The translations under genes and the position numbers were made by a program. DNA of 7,586 nucleotides from an uncultured Prevotella sp. Its GTDB lineage: Bacteria; Bacteroidota; Bacteroidia; Bacteroidales; Bacteroidaceae. Below, piece after piece: positions 5,846 through 7,586 of this stretch (the stretch's first letter is position 1; every line of letters starts with the position of its first letter). The stretch is from contig URDV01000107.1 in the NCBI GenBank assembly GCA_900546605.1, positions 1 to 7,586 on the forward strand. Direction: 5' to 3'. Below the pieces are notes generated by a model. The model was not told where the DNA came from. It saw nothing but the letters and a program-made list of their open reading frames with translations, and did no database searches.

Positions 5846-7135
5846 TTAAACGGTTTCGAGTGCTTGACTCAAGTCGGCAATGATGTCATCAATGTGTTCA
5901 ATGCCTATGCTCAAACGAATGGTTGATGGAGTAATGTGCTGTTGTGCCAACTCCTCAGGAGTCATTTGCGAGTGTGTGGTGGTGTAAGGGTGAATTACCA
6001 AACTCTTTACGTCAGCTACATTGGCTAACAATGAAAAGATTTTTAAATTATCACAGAAACGCCATGCAGCATCCTTATCACCTTTCACTTCAAAAGTGAA
6101 GATGCTACCACCACCATTGGGGAAGTACTTTTGATAAAGTGCATGATCAGGGTGATTGGGCAATGAAGGATGGTTTACCTTTGCAACCTTGGGGTGGTTG
6201 GCCAAGAACTGAACAACCTTCAATGCATTTTCAACATGACGCTCTACACGCAATGAAAGTGTTTCAAGACCTTGCAACAGAATGAAGGCATTAAAGGGTG
6301 AAATGGTGGCACCCGTATCGCGCAAAATGACAGCACGAATGCGTGTTACAAAGGCTGCCTTACCAGCAACATCGGCAAACACTGCACCATGATATGAGGG
6401 ATCGGGCTTTGCGAGTGTTGGATATTTGTCGGCATTGGCTTTCCAATCGAAAGTACCACCATCAACTATCACGCCACCCAAACTTGAACCATGGCCACCA
6501 ATAAACTTTGTAGCTGAATGTACAACCACATCGGCTCCATGCTCAATAGGACGAATCAAGAAGGGAGTGCCAAAGGTGTTGTCTACTATAAATGGTATGT
6601 TATGGCGATGTGCCACCTCTGCCACAGCTTCAAGGTTGGTTACGTCTGAATTAGGATTACCAAATGTTTCGGCATATACTACCTTGGTATTAGGCTGAAT
6701 CGCTGCCTCTAATGCTTCAAGGTCATTTACATTAACAATGGTATTGGTAATGCCTTGTGTTGAAAGGGTATGGGTAATCAAGTTAAACGAACCTCCATAT
6801 AAATTGTCAGCTGCCACAATGTGGTCACCAGCCTGCACTATGTTTTGTAATGCATAGGTTACGGCTGCCGCGCCACTGGCTACTGCCAAACCTGCTACAC
6901 CACCTTCAAGTGCAGCCACACGATCTTCAAAAACAGCTTGGGTTGAATTTGTCAAACGTCCGTAAATATTACCAGCATCGCGAAGGCTAAATCGATCGGC
7001 TGCATGCTGTGAATTGCGGAATACGTATGAGGTTGTTTGATATATAGGCACAGCACGTGCATCAGTTGCAGGGTCGGGATGCTCTTGACCTACGTGTACT
7101 TGAAGGGTCTCGAAGTGGTATTTCTGTTCGCTCAT
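5846..7135 (-). CDS. metY: O-acetylhomoserine aminocarboxypropyltransferase (sulfhydrylase)
   Basis: A 429-residue PLP enzyme of the Cys/Met-metabolism family (fold type I) that makes homocysteine from O-acetylhomoserine and sulfide, in the cytoplasm. The N-terminus HFETLQVHVGQEHPDPATDA is typical of OAH sulfhydrylases. Key sites: NIYGRLTN (56-63, phosphate contact from the neighbouring subunit), SGAAA (87-91), the NLYGGSFN loop (111-118), VDNTFGTP (184-191, Asp185 contacting the pyridine nitrogen) and HSATKFIGGHG (206-216) with the PLP lysine at 210. Length of about 430, longer than the roughly 380-400 of cystathionine gamma-synthase or lyase, and the insert after GGVIVDGG favour MetY. The ATG follows a strong promoter by about 46 nt, too short for a known SAM riboswitch. 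It is divergent from an Lrp/AsnC regulator, the likely controller. Confidence 0.93.
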   Translation of the reverse strand: MSEQKYHFETLQVHVGQEHPDPATDARAVPIYQTTSYVFRNSQHAADRFSLRDAGNIYGRLTNSTQAVFEDRVAALEGGVAGLAVASGAAAVTYALQNIVQAGDHIVAADNLYGGSFNLITHTLSTQGITNTIVNVNDLEALEAAIQPNTKVVYAETFGNPNSDVTNLEAVAEVAHRHNIPFIVDNTFGTPFLIRPIEHGADVVVHSATKFIGGHGSSLGGVIVDGGTFDWKANADKYPTLAKPDPSYHGAVFADVAGKAAFVTRIRAVILRDTGATISPFNAFILLQGLETLSLRVERHVENALKVVQFLANHPKVAKVNHPSLPNHPDHALYQKYFPNGGGSIFTFEVKGDKDAAWRFCDNLKIFSLLANVADVKSLVIHPYTTTHSQMTPEELAQQHITPSTIRLSIGIEHIDDIIADLSQALETV

Positions 7136-7187
7136 AGTTATTGTGTTTTTGTTTATATTCGTATTGCTTGTTGTTTGATTTCGATTG

Positions 7188-7219
7188 CAAAGTTACGGTT
7201 TATGGAATAAACCACCAAA
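7188..7219 (-). promoter_or_regulatory. metY promoter
   Basis: On the minus strand, TTTG (7219 to 7216), a 20-bp spacer and TAACTTTG (7195 to 7188) match the Bacteroidetes consensus exactly. The start is predicted near 7181, about 46 nt before the ATG. The spacer contains a perfect inverted repeat. Confidence 0.85.
7197..7213. promoter_or_regulatory. Putative operator in the metY/lrp divergent region
   Basis: GGTTTAT-GGA-ATAAACC is a perfect 7-bp inverted repeat with a 3-bp centre (17 bp). It fits inside the 20-bp spacer of the metY promoter and ends 9 bp before the -33 region of the divergent regulator. Its size suits an Lrp/AsnC dimer site, and the adjacent regulator is the natural candidate. 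Binding is inferred. Confidence 0.6.
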
Positions 7220-7222
7220 TAA

Positions 7223-7254
7223 TTTTTAAAAGTAAGAAGTTAATTCTATCTTTG
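7223..7254 (+). promoter_or_regulatory. Promoter of the Lrp/AsnC regulator gene
   Basis: TATCTTTG at 7247-7254 is a full match to TAnnTTTG; 20 bp upstream is TTTT (7223-7226) in place of TTTG. Predicted start near 7261 gives a leader of about 24 nt before the ATG. Its -33 region is only 3 bp from that of the oppositely directed metY promoter, so the two polymerases probably compete. Confidence 0.75.
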
Positions 7255-7284
7255 CACCAAACCAAAGAAAAACAAGAAATATAT

Positions 7285-7586
7285 ATGCCACAAACATCAT
7301 CTACAGCAGAAAAATATTCTATAGACGCTACAGACTTACAAATATTACGTGAATTGCAGCAAAATGCACGTCTTACAACTAAAGAGTTAGCTGCTCGCGT
7401 CAACTTAAGTACCACGCCTGTGTTTGAACGTGTTAAGCGTTTGGAGCGCGATGGCATCATCAGTCGTTATATAGCTGTATTGAATGCAGAGAAGCTGAAT
7501 CAAGGTTTCGTTGTATTCTGCCAAGTTAAAATGAATCGCTTAGGACGCGACATAGCTGCCGACTTTAGCGAACGTATTGCTAACAT
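7285..7586 (+). CDS. Lrp/AsnC-family transcriptional regulator (cut by window edge)
   Basis: The first 100 codons are in the window and the frame stays open to the edge. The product begins MPQTSSTAEKYSIDATDLQI. Residues about 13-64 form the Lrp-type helix-turn-helix: DLQILRELQQNARLTTKELA, then VNLSTTPVFERVKRLERDGII, with the family's Arg/Glu-rich recognition helix and the RYIAVLNAEKL turn that leads into the ligand-binding RAM (ACT-like) domain from about residue 70. Family members are usually 150-165 residues, so about a third is missing. The ATG at 7285 is set by the promoter 31 bp upstream. Lrp/AsnC proteins sense amino acids as dimers or octamers; divergence from metY suggests methionine or a related amino acid as effector (inference). 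Confidence 0.9.
   Translation, partial: MPQTSSTAEKYSIDATDLQILRELQQNARLTTKELAARVNLSTTPVFERVKRLERDGIISRYIAVLNAEKLNQGFVVFCQVKMNRLGRDIAADFSERIAN

Noticed and set aside
7136..7187. SAM riboswitch in the metY leader
   Set aside because: The predicted leader is only about 46 nt and forms no multi-stem structure that I can see, too short for the known SAM riboswitch classes.

Overview
The window looks like Bacteroidales DNA, probably Prevotella or a close relative. The main reason is the promoters: four sites match or nearly match the Bacteroidetes sigma-ABfr pattern (-33 TTTG, about 20 bp, -7 TAnnTTTG) and sit in front of padR, the GNAT gene, metY and the Lrp gene. Base composition is moderately AT-rich, Shine-Dalgarno sequences are weak, and the padR-pspC pair with its particular PspC architecture is familiar from this phylum. 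Genus is an inference; no database search was possible.

Layout, left to right. Bases 1-457 hold no gene I can support. They contain a five-copy, 23-bp tandem array of a dyad (GAGTA-TAG-TACTC, 77-181) and, further right, the padR promoter, which carries two more copies of the same TATAGTACT/CATAGTACT core around its -33 box. padR (458-823) and a PspC-domain membrane protein (859-2538) form a two-gene operon closed by a strong hairpin terminator (2559-2604). A 385-bp intergenic stretch follows, with repeat elements near its right end. A secreted endonuclease/exonuclease/phosphatase-fold protein lies on the minus strand (2924-3955). It is flanked by near-identical 32-bp repeats, and the upstream copy is the core of an 18-bp-arm hairpin plus U7 tract that directly abuts its start codon. 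Next on the minus strand come mnmA (4134-5213) and an overlapping GNAT acetyltransferase (5183-5677). metY (5846-7135, minus, with its own terminator) is divergent from an Lrp/AsnC-family regulator that runs off the right edge (from 7285).

How the genes fit together. PadR probably represses its own operon through the TAGTACT sites, so the distal array is a candidate PadR-binding array serving this operon or a gene left of the window. The Lrp-like regulator and metY share a 149-bp divergent control region with back-to-back promoters and a perfect 7-3-7 inverted repeat inside the metY promoter spacer. This suggests that the regulator controls homocysteine/methionine synthesis. The GNAT and mnmA genes are probably cotranscribed from the promoter just downstream of the metY terminator. 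No complete new defence or mobile system is visible; the most interesting material is the regulatory DNA and the repeat/hairpin elements around the secreted phosphoesterase gene.
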